From: Croceimicrobium hydrocarbonivorans
GTDB lineage: Bacteria; Bacteroidota; Bacteroidia; Flavobacteriales; Schleiferiaceae
Reading direction: 5' to 3'
Assembly: GCF_014524565.1 (NCBI RefSeq)
Contig: NZ_CP060139.1
Span: 1,619,501-1,683,500, forward strand
Length of the DNA: 64,000 nt
Part shown: piece by piece, positions 1-6,908 of the stretch
Position numbering within the stretch: the first letter of the stretch is position 1
Layout: the number at the start of each line of letters is the position of its first letter
Translations under genes and position numbers: made by a program
Notes under the pieces: generated by a model
The model's database searches: none
What the model was told of the DNA's origin: nothing
What the model saw: only the letters and a program-made list of their open reading frames with translations

Positions 1-229
1 CAAACTCCTTCTCCATCATAAACTGAAAATACTCAAGGGGGTAAATCCCTTTAGGTTGAAGAGATTCCTCGATTTCCTCTTTGGATTTCGACTCGCAAAA
101 TTCCAAAAAGCCAATAAAACTATTGGGGATTATAAAATGAGCTTTGCGCCCTAAATCGTACAATATCGCTCGATTGTAGCCCTTTACCGGAAAGACATGC
201 GCAAAGCGTTTAAAACGAGCGACACTCAT
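1..229 (-). CDS. gwsS: GwsS-like SPASM peptide maturase, N-terminal part only
   Basis: The frame opens with ATG at 229 and runs off the window edge, giving 76 codons. The N-terminus contains FPVKGYNRAILYDLGRK followed by a FIIPNSF segment. From memory, this matches the start of Bacteroidota grasp-with-spasm SPASM maturases, which begin with a PVKG-x-x-R-x-I-x-D-L block. The radical SAM CxxxCxxC and SPASM cysteines would lie outside the window and cannot be checked. The start overlaps the stop of the preceding micro-ORF (ATGA), implying translational coupling. With the ATP-grasp gene and two GG-leader peptides upstream, a role in RiPP maturation is the best inference. Identification rests on context and the N-terminal pattern. 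Confidence 0.7.
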   Translation of the reverse strand, partial: MSVARFKRFAHVFPVKGYNRAILYDLGRKAHFIIPNSFIGFLEFCESKSKEEIEESLQPKGIYPLEYFQFMMEKEF

Positions 230-387
230 CTATTTAAAATAATCGGTTTGTAAAAGGACTTTAGCTGATAGGAATCCGTTTGATGCAAATCTGAGGATGC
301 CCACTTACCGTAAGCGCTATAGCTTGGTTCTTGCAGATTTCGATAGGCAGGGCTAATATGCTCTTCAAAAATTTTAAAATCTTTCAC
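226..387 (-). CDS. 53-residue hypothetical protein coupled between gwsG and gwsS
   Basis: A short ORF starts with GTG at 387. The GTG shares a base with the TAG stop of gwsG (TAGTG). Its TGA stop overlaps the ATG of gwsS (ATGA). The product begins VKDFKIFEEHISPAYR and is rich in Tyr and Ser, with no signal peptide or membrane segment. No family is recognised. Gap-free overlap with both maturase genes argues that it is translated. It could be an accessory binding protein for the maturases, a third peptide substrate, or only a coupling ORF. It has no GG leader like the two precursors, so a substrate role is less likely. Confidence 0.5.
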   Translation of the reverse strand: MKDFKIFEEHISPAYRNLQEPSYSAYGKWASSDLHQTDSYQLKSFYKPIILNR

Positions 388-1325
388 TAGTATAGATTAT
401 TGGCAGCAATGAATTCGGCGAGTTCCTTTTCTAAATGATAATTACAGGGATTCGAAACCATTCCGAATTGCCCTTGAGGATTGACCTCAAAAAAGATGAA
501 ATTGTTGTTGGGATCGACCGCAAAATCCAATGAGCCCCAATTGAGATCGCAGGCTTTCATGAAGCTTCTAATTCGATTCTCCATCTCCTTGGGCAGCTGA
601 AAGGGAATCGATCGATTGCGATTTTTAAGATTGTAGTTTCGAAAGTCCACCTTCGTTTGCTCGGAAGACTGACTAAATATGGCCATTGACCAACATTTCC
701 CATTGAGGTAAAAGGTCCTGATTTCGTATTGTTTCTCTACCATTTTTTGGAAGAGGCCAAAATGAAATACTTCGGGAAGCTTCTCTACTTCCTCGAGGCT
801 AATGGCTCGGGTATAAGATAGTCTGGGCTTCTGCTTTCCCTCGGGATCATAATAGGTATAGGGAAATGCCAAGGGCTTGGTAATCACCGAACCCTCTTTC
901 TCTATAAATGCCTGTACATCCTTTCGATTATTGCTAATCAGACTTTCTGGAATCTGCAGGCCATGTTGAACAGCGTAGTATAACTGACGTGGCTTTTCTA
1001 CCGCTCTATACAGACTTGGAATTTGACTTCGCAGGGCCTCCAAATCATAAATCGCCATGAGATCTCCCTCGAGATTTTTCTCAAGACCTGGCAAGTCGGG
1101 ATTGGGTTCAAACCTGGCTTTAGACCAATTGCGCAACCAATAGGTATCTTTTCGCTCTCCGGCTCTGCTTTGGCTCTCAATGTTGTAGGTTCTGGAAATC
1201 ACTGCCTCGCCTGTTAGCGCTATGCTTTCCGGAAACACTCTTTTAAATGGTATATCAGAAAAGTGCAGCCAGTCTAATACGCGATCTACACTTCCTTCAT
1301 CTCTCCTTGAATATATTGTAACCAT
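387..1325 (-). CDS. gwsG: grasp-with-spasm system ATP-grasp peptide maturase GwsG
   Basis: The 312-residue protein has an ATP-grasp fold like MvdC/MvdD-type graspetide ligases. The C-terminal metal and ATP site is visible as GSLDFAVDP followed by FFEVNPQGQFG at about residues 264-288, where the Asp, Glu and Asn are the expected ligands. The N-terminus (MVTIYSRRDEGSVDRVLDWL) resembles the pre-ATP-grasp domain of this family. Such enzymes use ATP to join Asp/Glu side chains of a precursor to Ser, Thr or Lys side chains in the cytoplasm. It sits 6 bp after a secreted protein gene and overlaps the following micro-ORF, in one operon with two GG-leader peptides and GwsS. Family assignment is from recognition of the motifs and cluster. 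Confidence 0.85.
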   Translation of the reverse strand: MVTIYSRRDEGSVDRVLDWLHFSDIPFKRVFPESIALTGEAVISRTYNIESQSRAGERKDTYWLRNWSKARFEPNPDLPGLEKNLEGDLMAIYDLEALRSQIPSLYRAVEKPRQLYYAVQHGLQIPESLISNNRKDVQAFIEKEGSVITKPLAFPYTYYDPEGKQKPRLSYTRAISLEEVEKLPEVFHFGLFQKMVEKQYEIRTFYLNGKCWSMAIFSQSSEQTKVDFRNYNLKNRNRSIPFQLPKEMENRIRSFMKACDLNWGSLDFAVDPNNNFIFFEVNPQGQFGMVSNPCNYHLEKELAEFIAANNLY

Positions 1326-1331
1326 CTCCCC

Positions 1332-2264
1332 CTATTCTATTACTAAGACATTCGCATATACTATGGGATTTGCCACTAAAAAATCTTTGCGTTCTTTCAA
1401 TCTGCGCCAACCCTCAAAATCACCGGGTCTTTGATACCAGCCTAAATAGTCTTCGAACTTGCAATGGTGCTCTGCCAAACAAAAATGATTGATGGGTTCT
1501 AATCGGCGCCGGCCCAGATTCGAAAAGGACTCCAACTCCGGAGTCTGTTCTGGTAGCCATTCAATAACGGCATAAAGCCCTTTGGAACTAAAGGGAATCC
1601 GCAATGAGTCTAGATCAAAATAGAGCCATCCCCCTTGATCTTGGCTCAAAGCCTTAATCTCCGATCCGGCAATTATCTTCCCCGGCCTTTGGTCTGAAGC
1701 ATCGGAGACCTCGCAAAAGAAAATTCGGAAGGGATGCTCTCCTTTCGAGCTTTCGCTGATTAATAATCCGAAGCGCCAGAGAATCCCTTGCTTCACATCC
1801 TCATCGGGCTCCAGCAAAACAGCCGATCTATTGCCGGGCCTCCTGCATATATAAATGTCCTCAGACTTACGATAGGTTCCGGTTTCAAAATATTCAGCTT
1901 CTTGAGGATCAATCGGCATCACGGTAACCTCATTAAGATACATAGGATCCGGCTCGAGAAAAATGGTATCCAGGGCTTCCGAAAATACCAGGGGAAAATT
2001 CTTAGTGCTGTAGCCCATGCAACTCACACTAATTTGGGTCCCGATCGGAAAACCCCTCTTAATGATGAAACGCCCTTGAACATCTGTGGCACTAAAGTAA
2101 AAAGTGCTATCTCCTTGGTAAACGCGCACATTCACATAGGGCAAACTCTCATTGGTACTCTTATCCAATACAATTGCCTGATAGGAATGGGACTGTGAAG
2201 ACAGTTCCAAAGGAATTCCTAAGAGCAGAAGTAGTGAAAGGATAAGAAGAAGGAATTTGCGCAT
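1332..2264 (-). CDS. secreted carboxypeptidase-regulatory-like domain protein of the RiPP operon
   Basis: The 310-residue product has an N-terminal signal peptide (a Leu-rich stretch ending near ELSSQS). It then has a CarboxypepD_reg-like beta-sandwich at about residues 28-100, seen as the pattern AIVLDKSTNESLPYVNVRVY, VQGRFII and MGYSTKNF. This fold is usual at the N-terminus of Bacteroidota surface proteins. The C-terminal half has no recognised catalytic motif, though RFGLLISES and KGLYAVIEWL recur in related secreted proteins. It lies between the precursor genes and gwsG, 6 bp from gwsG, so it is co-transcribed. It might act as a periplasmic or surface partner of the exported peptide. No protease residues were found. 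Confidence 0.7.
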   Translation of the reverse strand: MRKFLLLILSLLLLLGIPLELSSQSHSYQAIVLDKSTNESLPYVNVRVYQGDSTFYFSATDVQGRFIIKRGFPIGTQISVSCMGYSTKNFPLVFSEALDTIFLEPDPMYLNEVTVMPIDPQEAEYFETGTYRKSEDIYICRRPGNRSAVLLEPDEDVKQGILWRFGLLISESSKGEHPFRIFFCEVSDASDQRPGKIIAGSEIKALSQDQGGWLYFDLDSLRIPFSSKGLYAVIEWLPEQTPELESFSNLGRRRLEPINHFCLAEHHCKFEDYLGWYQRPGDFEGWRRLKERKDFLVANPIVYANVLVIE

Positions 2265-2334
2265 AGAAAATTTGAAAAAAGAAAATGAGACTACCTAAAA
2301 AAGATAGCCTCATCCTAATAACTAACTGTAATAA

Positions 2335-2523
2335 CTAGTCTTGTTCCGCTCTGGTATCGGTTGTAGCATGTAAACCAAACCAATTATAGCGTTGATAATA
2401 AGTATACCCATAAGGGTCTTCTACACCATCAATTACTTTCCACTTACTCCAGGCTCCCCCTTCAAGGGCCATCATTTCTTCAGCGGATAATGAATTGAAT
2501 TTGTTACTGTTTAAAGATTCCAT
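2335..2523 (-). CDS. RiPP precursor peptide 1 (GG-leader, GwsP-like)
   Basis: The product is a 62-residue peptide. The leader MESLNSNKFNSLSAEEMM is followed by ALEGG, a double-glycine motif at about residues 19-23. The core (about 39 residues) starts AWSKWKV, has a YYQ segment, and ends in TTDTRAEQD. The core is rich in Thr, Asp and Glu, which are substrates for ester or amide crosslinks by an ATP-grasp ligase. The leader is almost identical in pattern to that of the neighbouring precursor. This GG-leader type is known from Bacteroidota natural-product precursors. The processing site and crosslinks are inferred. It lies directly upstream of the secreted protein and GwsG genes. Confidence 0.8.
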   Translation of the reverse strand: MESLNSNKFNSLSAEEMMALEGGAWSKWKVIDGVEDPYGYTYYQRYNWFGLHATTDTRAEQD

Positions 2524-2573
2524 ACTGTTATTTTATTTCAAATGATTAATAAGAATTTGAACTCAACCTAAGC

Positions 2574-2765
2574 CTAGGTATGATCTACTTCTTGTTTGTA
2601 ATCATCGCCAAAAAAACGTCGAATACCAGAGTCTTGGTAATACATTACTGCGGTATTACCATCTGCATCTGAAACGTGCCATTGGTACACCCATTTTCCT
2701 CCGTTTAGAGATTCCATAGCCTCTGGGCTAAGTGCCTCAAATTTCTTAGAATTTAATGCTTCCAT
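2574..2765 (-). CDS. RiPP precursor peptide 2 (GG-leader, GwsP-like)
   Basis: This is a 63-residue paralogue of the downstream precursor. The leader is MEALNSKKFEALSPEAMES then LNGG, followed by a core starting KWVYQW. The core shares a W-x-V-x-D pattern and a YYQ segment with its sister, then diverges to RRFFGDDYKQEVDHT. Acidic residues (DD, E, D) and Ser/Thr/Lys give possible crosslink partners. It is the first structural gene after a 116-bp gap that carries an inverted repeat, so the main operon promoter is probably just upstream. Leader conservation with core divergence is the usual sign of two precursors served by one maturase set. Confidence 0.8.
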   Translation of the reverse strand: MEALNSKKFEALSPEAMESLNGGKWVYQWHVSDADGNTAVMYYQDSGIRRFFGDDYKQEVDHT

Positions 2766-2841
2766 TTAAAACTAAAATTATTAATTCCGCCTACTCTATA
2801 CTGCTTTTCGGCAAACGCCTTACAAATAAAAGAGAGCAGAA

Positions 2842-2856
2842 GGACACTATTTGTCC
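2842..2856. promoter_or_regulatory. inverted repeat GGACA-N5-TGTCC upstream of the precursor genes
   Basis: Two perfect 5-bp arms are separated by 5 bp (CTATT on the plus strand), 77 bp upstream of the precursor 2 start. The site is in the only sizeable gap within the RiPP operon and just downstream of a small HTH gene. It is a plausible operator for that regulator. A clear TAnnTTTG -7 box was not found beside it, so its position relative to the transcription start is unknown. Confidence 0.35.
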
Positions 2857-2881
2857 GCCTAAATTAGGATTTAATTACACA

Positions 2882-3082
2882 TTAAACACTTAAGCAATAA
2901 CTTTTCCTTTTGCGGCACCATTTTATATTATAGCCCGACTCACGCAAATGAGCTATCATTCTGTTAATAGTTTTTGTGGAGCATTCATACTTTTCCGACA
3001 TGCCCACAGGAGTTACAACAGCCTCTTTTTCAAGTAATTCAACTATATACGACAGTCTACTTTGGTAGGTTATATAATCCAT
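2882..3082 (-). CDS. small helix-turn-helix protein, putative RiPP operon regulator
   Basis: The 66-residue protein is almost entirely one winged-helix domain of the HTH_11/DeoR type. It has helix 1 around SYIVELLEKE, a recognition segment in STKTINRMIAHLRESG, and a wing ending IKWCRKRKSYCL. It has no effector domain. It is the first gene of the run that continues into the precursor and maturase genes, with a 116-bp gap that holds an inverted repeat, and a second inverted repeat lies upstream of its own start. Regulation of the operon and of itself is inferred from this arrangement. Confidence 0.65.
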   Translation of the reverse strand: MDYITYQSRLSYIVELLEKEAVVTPVGMSEKYECSTKTINRMIAHLRESGYNIKWCRKRKSYCLSV

Positions 3083-3120
3083 AAATCAATGGGTCTTTGA
3101 GCACTATCTTTAGGATGTAA

Positions 3121-3149
3121 AAAATTTTCAGAAGGCATTTGAAAATTTT
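3121..3149. promoter_or_regulatory. 10-bp-arm inverted repeat upstream of the HTH gene
   Basis: AAAATTTTCA (3121-3130) and TGAAAATTTT (3140-3149) are perfect reverse complements around a 9-bp centre, 38 bp upstream of the HTH start. This could be an operator for self-control. The arms are AT-rich, so chance is possible, and there is no T-run to make it a convincing terminator. Confidence 0.35.
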
Positions 3150-3721
3150 ACTGAATTAATACAATAGCCATAAAAATCATACAAATTAAATAGTATTCCA
3201 CATTTAAATAATGATGGACACATTCTTTAAATTGAGACTATAAGACAATTTATCTCAAGCGTAAAGCTAAAAGATTGTAAATGAATTAGAAGTCTTTTAA
3301 ATTTTACTAAAGCTGAATTCAGAAGTACAATGGAAATTATCCGCAATTCGGAATAGGAGGTGGAGCAGCCCAAAAAGGCCTAGAATTCATTTTCAATCTA
3401 TGATAATTGAAAAGACTCCAACTACTAACTGAAAGATAAAAAGCTGAGAAATAAGCCCTAAGGACAGGGCAAATAGAACGAAAGAATAGAGTACGGCTGT
3501 GTTTCATCGCACATTATTATTAATCTTTCTTCCCTTGGAATTAAAACTATGAAAATATTTTAATCCGGCCCTGAATCCAGCAAGAATATTTAAATCCAAG
3601 TCAATATTTCACCTTATGAAGACAATATTGGACAAGCATCAGATCCTCTTTATTAAGCCTTTAATGTTGGTGACTGACATCGGAAGAAATAAGTAGCCTT
3701 AAAAGTGCTTGCTAAAAAAAC
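3150..3721. other. long AT-rich intergenic stretch, no gene recognised
   Basis: The gap upstream of the HTH gene has no ORF with coding character beyond about 26 codons, no tRNA-like structure and no repeat shared with the rest of the window. It separates the RiPP operon from the accessory immunity-like genes and probably carries the operon's promoter region and decayed sequence. Confidence 0.5.
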
Positions 3722-4180
3722 TCAGCTATCTAGAGTAAAACCAAAAAATGTGATATATGCTCCCAATACATAAACCACAGTCAGCAAAGGAATTAAAAAC
3801 CTGTTTGCCTTAGTGTTTCGATAAGGCGAATACTCCTTGCCATTTTTTGTTGTTGTGCTTATGTAGATGGAAATAAGTAGGGCAAGTAAAAAAACGACGC
3901 CAACTTTTGGCCTATCCAATAGAGGCCTATCCATAAAGTGCTTTGCAATACCCTTATAGATTGATAAAAACCAAAAGGTGGTGGCCATTGTAAATAAAGA
4001 AGATGAACCTAGAATTTTTGCCGACTCCGAATCCGCTGTAAAAGGCTCGATCAAAATATGAAACCGCCAATAAATGGCACGAAGAATTTTTACCATCAAT
4101 TGAAACACTAGTAGCTTTAATAGAATTCTACTATTAGGCCCTCCCTTATTCTTACTCTTCTGGATATCATTAGAATACAC
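3722..4180 (-). CDS. hypothetical membrane protein, possible orphan immunity protein
   Basis: The 152-residue product has about four hydrophobic stretches (near LLVFQLMVKIL, FTMATTFWFLSIY, VVFLLALLISIY and FLIPLLTVVYVLGAYITFF). The charged N-terminus and short loops fit an inner membrane protein. No family is recognised. It lies in the accessory zone downstream of the Rhs toxin cassettes, is AT-rich, and is similar in kind to the small membrane protein that follows the main Rhs gene. A role as a leftover immunity protein is inferred only from position and type. Confidence 0.55.
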   Translation of the reverse strand: MYSNDIQKSKNKGGPNSRILLKLLVFQLMVKILRAIYWRFHILIEPFTADSESAKILGSSSLFTMATTFWFLSIYKGIAKHFMDRPLLDRPKVGVVFLLALLISIYISTTTKNGKEYSPYRNTKANRFLIPLLTVVYVLGAYITFFGFTLDS

Positions 4181-4291
4181 CCACTTTACAAAGCCGCTAC
4201 ATTTGCATAAGCTAAAACCCCTAAGTTAAAGATTAGGCCACTCCACGCAAATCCCCTGAAACTGGTTCAAGGGGGTAGATAAAGTCATACA

Positions 4292-4813
4292 TCACTCTAT
4301 GCATTCGCATTTTCGGCCTTGCAGTACAAAAACGCCATTCTCTATTCTGTAATAACATTTAATACTCTGATAAATACTATTTGGCAATTCAGTAGAAGAC
4401 TCATTAAACTCTGGATCAAAAACACCAATTACTTTTTGGCTAACACATGTATCCGTTTCTAAAATTTGCAAGAAAAGTTCCCTTTCATTTTCACGGATAA
4501 AAACCATGACACCATCAACTTTTGTTACTCCATAGTAATTGCGCCCTACATTTCCCCATGTGAACAAGGGGGCAATTTCTAGGGCAATGTTTGTATCAAT
4601 TTGGGTACTGTTTTTAAAGCTAGAAGTATACACTGTAAAGGAAAGCACGACGCTATCATTCAAACAAGCACTCAATTCCCTTAGCTGCTCTCCCAAAAAT
4701 CCATCTAATGATTTATCTGTTATTGAATAATTTGAATAACAGATAAGCTCAGAATCCTTCTGACTTAAACAAGTAATGGGAATTATTAATAGCAATATGT
4801 GAAAGTACCTCAT
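4292..4813 (-). CDS. hypothetical secreted protein, possible orphan immunity protein
   Basis: The 173-residue product has a signal peptide (FHILLLIIPITCLSQ). The Cys lies in a poor lipobox (T at -1), so cleavage after the SQ region by signal peptidase I is more likely. The mature part contains five Cys residues, including a C-terminal CEC, suggesting disulfides in the periplasm. No family is recognised. It resembles in size, signal peptide and Asp/Ser-rich composition the secreted protein coupled to the displaced Rhs toxin. It sits just beyond the IS element, so it may be the immunity gene of a lost cassette. Confidence 0.55.
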   Translation of the reverse strand: MRYFHILLLIIPITCLSQKDSELICYSNYSITDKSLDGFLGEQLRELSACLNDSVVLSFTVYTSSFKNSTQIDTNIALEIAPLFTWGNVGRNYYGVTKVDGVMVFIRENERELFLQILETDTCVSQKVIGVFDPEFNESSTELPNSIYQSIKCYYRIENGVFVLQGRKCECIE

Positions 4814-5092
4814 CTTAAACCGCTTAATTTAATAATGTAAGCTCACATTTGTAGACCTAAGAGCATTGCCCAAGGTTCTTAGCCTTAGAACATGGCACCT
4901 ACAGGGAATACCATTCTCCTTAAAAATACCTAAACACTTACAGGGCATTCCCTGCTATTTTTACTCTCAAACTCATTCCATTGAAGGAAATACTCCCACA
5001 TTTCTACTGGTATTACAAGCTGTTAACTCCGTGATCATTATGCCTCCACTCACATGAACATTTATCCAATCCGAATCCATTGGTATGGAACC

Positions 5093-5117
5093 TGTAAGTC
5101 CCCCATTATTCCAACAG
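5093..5117. repeat. IS3 terminal inverted repeat, orfB side
   Basis: The sequence is TGTAAGTCCCCCATTATT then CCAACAG. It matches the other end except for a short A/T stretch and one inserted base. Confidence 0.85.
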
Positions 5118-5133
5118 GTCTAAATTATCGATT

Positions 5134-5964
5134 TTAGGCAATAAGCCTTTGTTTAAATTCTCTTGGAGACATGTCTCCAAGAGAAGAATGCGGATGGTTT
5201 TGATTGTAGTCTTCCATCCAATGATTGATTAACTCTTGCATCTGCGTCTTCGTTTCAAAGAGATAAGCGTTGAGCACGTCTTCTCTCAGGGTGCGGTTAA
5301 AGCGTTCACAAAAGCCATTCTGCATAGGTTTTCCTTTCTGTATTCTTAAGTGTTTTATCTGATGTCGTTTGCAAAACTTTTGAAAGGCTTCTGCCATAAA
5401 CTCTGTTCCGTTATCAGTTCTTATGGTAAATGGCTTACCGTGCCACTCTATTAGCTGCTCAAATTGCTCTACTACATGTTCGGAAGGGAAACTGCTGGAT
5501 ACCTTGCAAGCCAAAGCTTCGCGGTTGTAGTCGTCAATAATGTTGAGCACACGCATTTTCACACCATTCTCTAAGCGGTCCTGCATGAAGTCGGCACTCC
5601 AACATAGGTTAGGAGCTAAAGGCTGCAGCAACACCTCTTTGTCAGGGTTAGGAATACGTCGCTTCCATTTCCTCTTGCGCTTGTTCATCCCCAGTTTGAT
5701 GTACACCCTGCGGATACGTTTCTTGTTCCAGGCATAACCCTCTTTACGAATACGCTTGGTATAAAATGGGCAGCCACGCGCAGGATAATGCTCCGCGTAC
5801 CAGCGTAGCTTTTCCTCTACCTCCTTATCGTCTCGCTTGGATATATAGTAATATCCAGAGCGCTCAAGGCTAATGATTTTACAGGCCCTGGCAGTACTGA
5901 CAGCGTAATCCGCTTTAATCTGCTTTGCTAAAAACCTCTTCTGACAGAGCCCTAGAGCTTTTTT
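5134..5964 (-). CDS. IS3-family transposase OrfB (DDE integrase domain), made by frameshift
   Basis: The reading frame is open from the slippery site to the stop at 5134, about 276 codons. It has no ATG near its start, so it should be made only as an OrfAB fusion. The N-terminal part (KRFLAKQIKADYAVSTARAC) is the HTH_21-type linker. The rve core shows WSADFMQDRL (first Asp), IRTDNGTEFM (second Asp) and NGFCERFNRTLREDVL (Glu), the DD(35)E triad. It ends with the C-terminal NHPHSSLGDMSPREF block typical of IS3. Nothing suggests decay. A GTG at 5706 begins an internal ORF but lies inside the domain, so it is not the natural start. Confidence 0.9.
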   Translation of the reverse strand, partial: KKALGLCQKRFLAKQIKADYAVSTARACKIISLERSGYYYISKRDDKEVEEKLRWYAEHYPARGCPFYTKRIRKEGYAWNKKRIRRVYIKLGMNKRKRKWKRRIPNPDKEVLLQPLAPNLCWSADFMQDRLENGVKMRVLNIIDDYNREALACKVSSSFPSEHVVEQFEQLIEWHGKPFTIRTDNGTEFMAEAFQKFCKRHQIKHLRIQKGKPMQNGFCERFNRTLREDVLNAYLFETKTQMQELINHWMEDYNQNHPHSSLGDMSPREFKQRLIA

Positions 5965-6218
5965 TCCACCACATCCTTAAGGATCCTGTGGTCTAAGCTC
6001 AAATCCGCATACATCTGCTTTAGCTTCGTGTTTTCTCGCTCTAACTCCTTGTACTTGCGTAGCATTGCTGAATCCATGCCCCCGTACTTCTTGCGCCAGA
6101 TATAAAAAGTATTGGCGCTTATACCTAACTCCTTGCAGATATCCTGTACTTTCTTACCAGCCTCATGCTCCTTTAAAGCCTGGCTGATCTGGCTTTCACT
6201 AAATCTTGATTTTTTCAT
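5952..6218 (-). CDS. IS3-family transposase OrfA (HTH_8-type)
   Basis: The 88-residue protein starts at ATG 6218 (MKKSRFSESQISQALKEHE). It contains the helix-turn-helix KVQDICKELGISANTFYIWR, and then a leucine-zipper-like segment (LRKYKELERENTKLKQMY) used for oligomer formation. An upstream ATG at 6242 gives 8 more residues but is less like the family. OrfA alone usually acts as a regulator of transposition, and the fusion with OrfB is the active enzyme. Confidence 0.9.
   Translation of the reverse strand: MKKSRFSESQISQALKEHEAGKKVQDICKELGISANTFYIWRKKYGGMDSAMLRKYKELERENTKLKQMYADLSLDHRILKDVVEKKL
5958..5964 (-). promoter_or_regulatory. -1 programmed frameshift heptamer A AAA AAG
   Basis: On the minus strand the OrfA frame reads GAA AAA AAG CTC TAG. 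The heptamer A-AAA-AAG is in the right phase, and a -1 slip leads straight into the OrfB frame (GCT CTA GGG CTC). This is the standard IS3 signal. Confidence 0.85.
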
Positions 6219-6249
6219 AGTCAACAGTTTAAATTTACACACTTTTAAA

Positions 6250-6395
6250 CTGTTGGATTTTTTGGGGGACTTACAAAGTAGATCAGCTACGGACCGAGGA
6301 AAGGAACACCGGTATCAGGGTTGTTTCTGCACTGCTCAGGGATTAATAAGACAGCCGGCTTACGCCACAAAAAAAAACCCGGCACAGTGGCTGGG
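6250..6395. repeat. 146-bp cassette-boundary repeat, copy A (contains IS right end)
   Basis: This block has the same length as copy B at 8515-8660. From low to high coordinates it holds the 26-bp IS end (one mismatch to copy B), a 34-bp segment identical in both copies (6276-6309), about 60 bp of weaker match, and a terminator hairpin for the minus strand. Each copy lies just downstream of an immunity gene. Confidence 0.85.
6369..6395 (-). terminator. rho-independent terminator after the displaced cassette's immunity gene
   Basis: On the minus strand, CCCAGC, a 6-nt loop and GCCGGG form the stem (one A-C mismatch), followed by nine T. It ends the 6908-6447 transcript. Confidence 0.75.
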
Positions 6396-6446
6396 CTGTT
6401 CTAAGGTAATTACACAAGCCGGACACTCGAACAATCAGGGGGCAAC

Positions 6447-6908
6447 CTATTTGCAGAGTTCGTTAAACAAATCAGGGCTATATTTAGACTTTCGGTATTC
6501 ATCAGGAATATTATGAAACCACTTGGGTTTACATATAATAGGATATAAAGGGAATATATCATCTTTCATACTCAATATCTTCATTCCATTTGGTGTGGAA
6601 AGGGATCGATATTCATATAGTAAATATGTGCTATCCTTTAAATCATCCTTATATTCAAAAGGTATAATAAATGACGTATCCATTTTAGAACAGATAGTAC
6701 TTCCTAAACCATAGTCATAATCACAATCAAGGGATAATACCATAACAATGGTGTCCTTGGTCATTACATTAACACCTCTATATCCCACAAAAGTGTTTGT
6801 ACTACTATCCACTTCAAATATGGAATAACAAAATGAGGAGTCTTTCTGAGCCCAACCTACAACAGAAATACTTAAATTAATCAATACTAAAATGTTTCTT
6901 ATCGTCAT
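6447..6908 (-). CDS. putative secreted immunity protein of the displaced Rhs toxin
   Basis: The 153-residue product has a signal peptide (ILVLINLSISVVGWAQ) and a mature domain rich in Asp, Ser and Tyr with several Cys residues. No family is recognised. Its ATG overlaps the TGA of the preceding Rhs C-terminal ORF (ATGA), the usual arrangement for a toxin and its immunity protein. It is followed by a terminator. A periplasmic location would protect against a toxin that arrives in or acts from the periplasm. The function is inferred from position. Confidence 0.65.
   Translation of the reverse strand: MTIRNILVLINLSISVVGWAQKDSSFCYSIFEVDSSTNTFVGYRGVNVMTKDTIVMVLSLDCDYDYGLGSTICSKMDTSFIIPFEYKDDLKDSTYLLYEYRSLSTPNGMKILSMKDDIFPLYPIICKPKWFHNIPDEYRKSKYSPDLFNELCK

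Larger units (their letters stand above)
5093..6275 (-). mobile_element. complete IS3-family insertion sequence (1183 bp)
   Basis: Both ends begin TGTAAGTCCCCC and continue to CCAACAG, forming terminal inverted repeats of about 25 bp. Inside are orfA and orfB on the minus strand with a -1 frameshift signal between them, the IS3-family plan. The transposase has its catalytic Asp, Asp and Glu, so the element looks functional. No direct target duplication is evident: the flanks read GGAACC on the left and AAGTAG on the right. The right end forms part of a 146-bp block repeated at 8515-8660. Confidence 0.9.

Noticed and set aside
3616..3696. 26-codon plus-strand ORF in the long intergenic stretch
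   Set aside because: Too short, with no ribosome-site or family support.
4866..5057. 63-codon ORF with a repeated HLQGIP segment left of the IS
   Set aside because: The repeat reflects a short duplicated DNA motif; no start signal, domain or coding bias supports a gene.
5134..5706. Independent transposase gene starting at 5706
   Set aside because: The GTG lies inside the OrfB domain; the frame is open up to the slippery site, so this is part of OrfAB.
5087..6281. Target-site duplication around the IS3 element
   Set aside because: The flanking bases (ACC and AAG) do not match, so no duplication is claimed.
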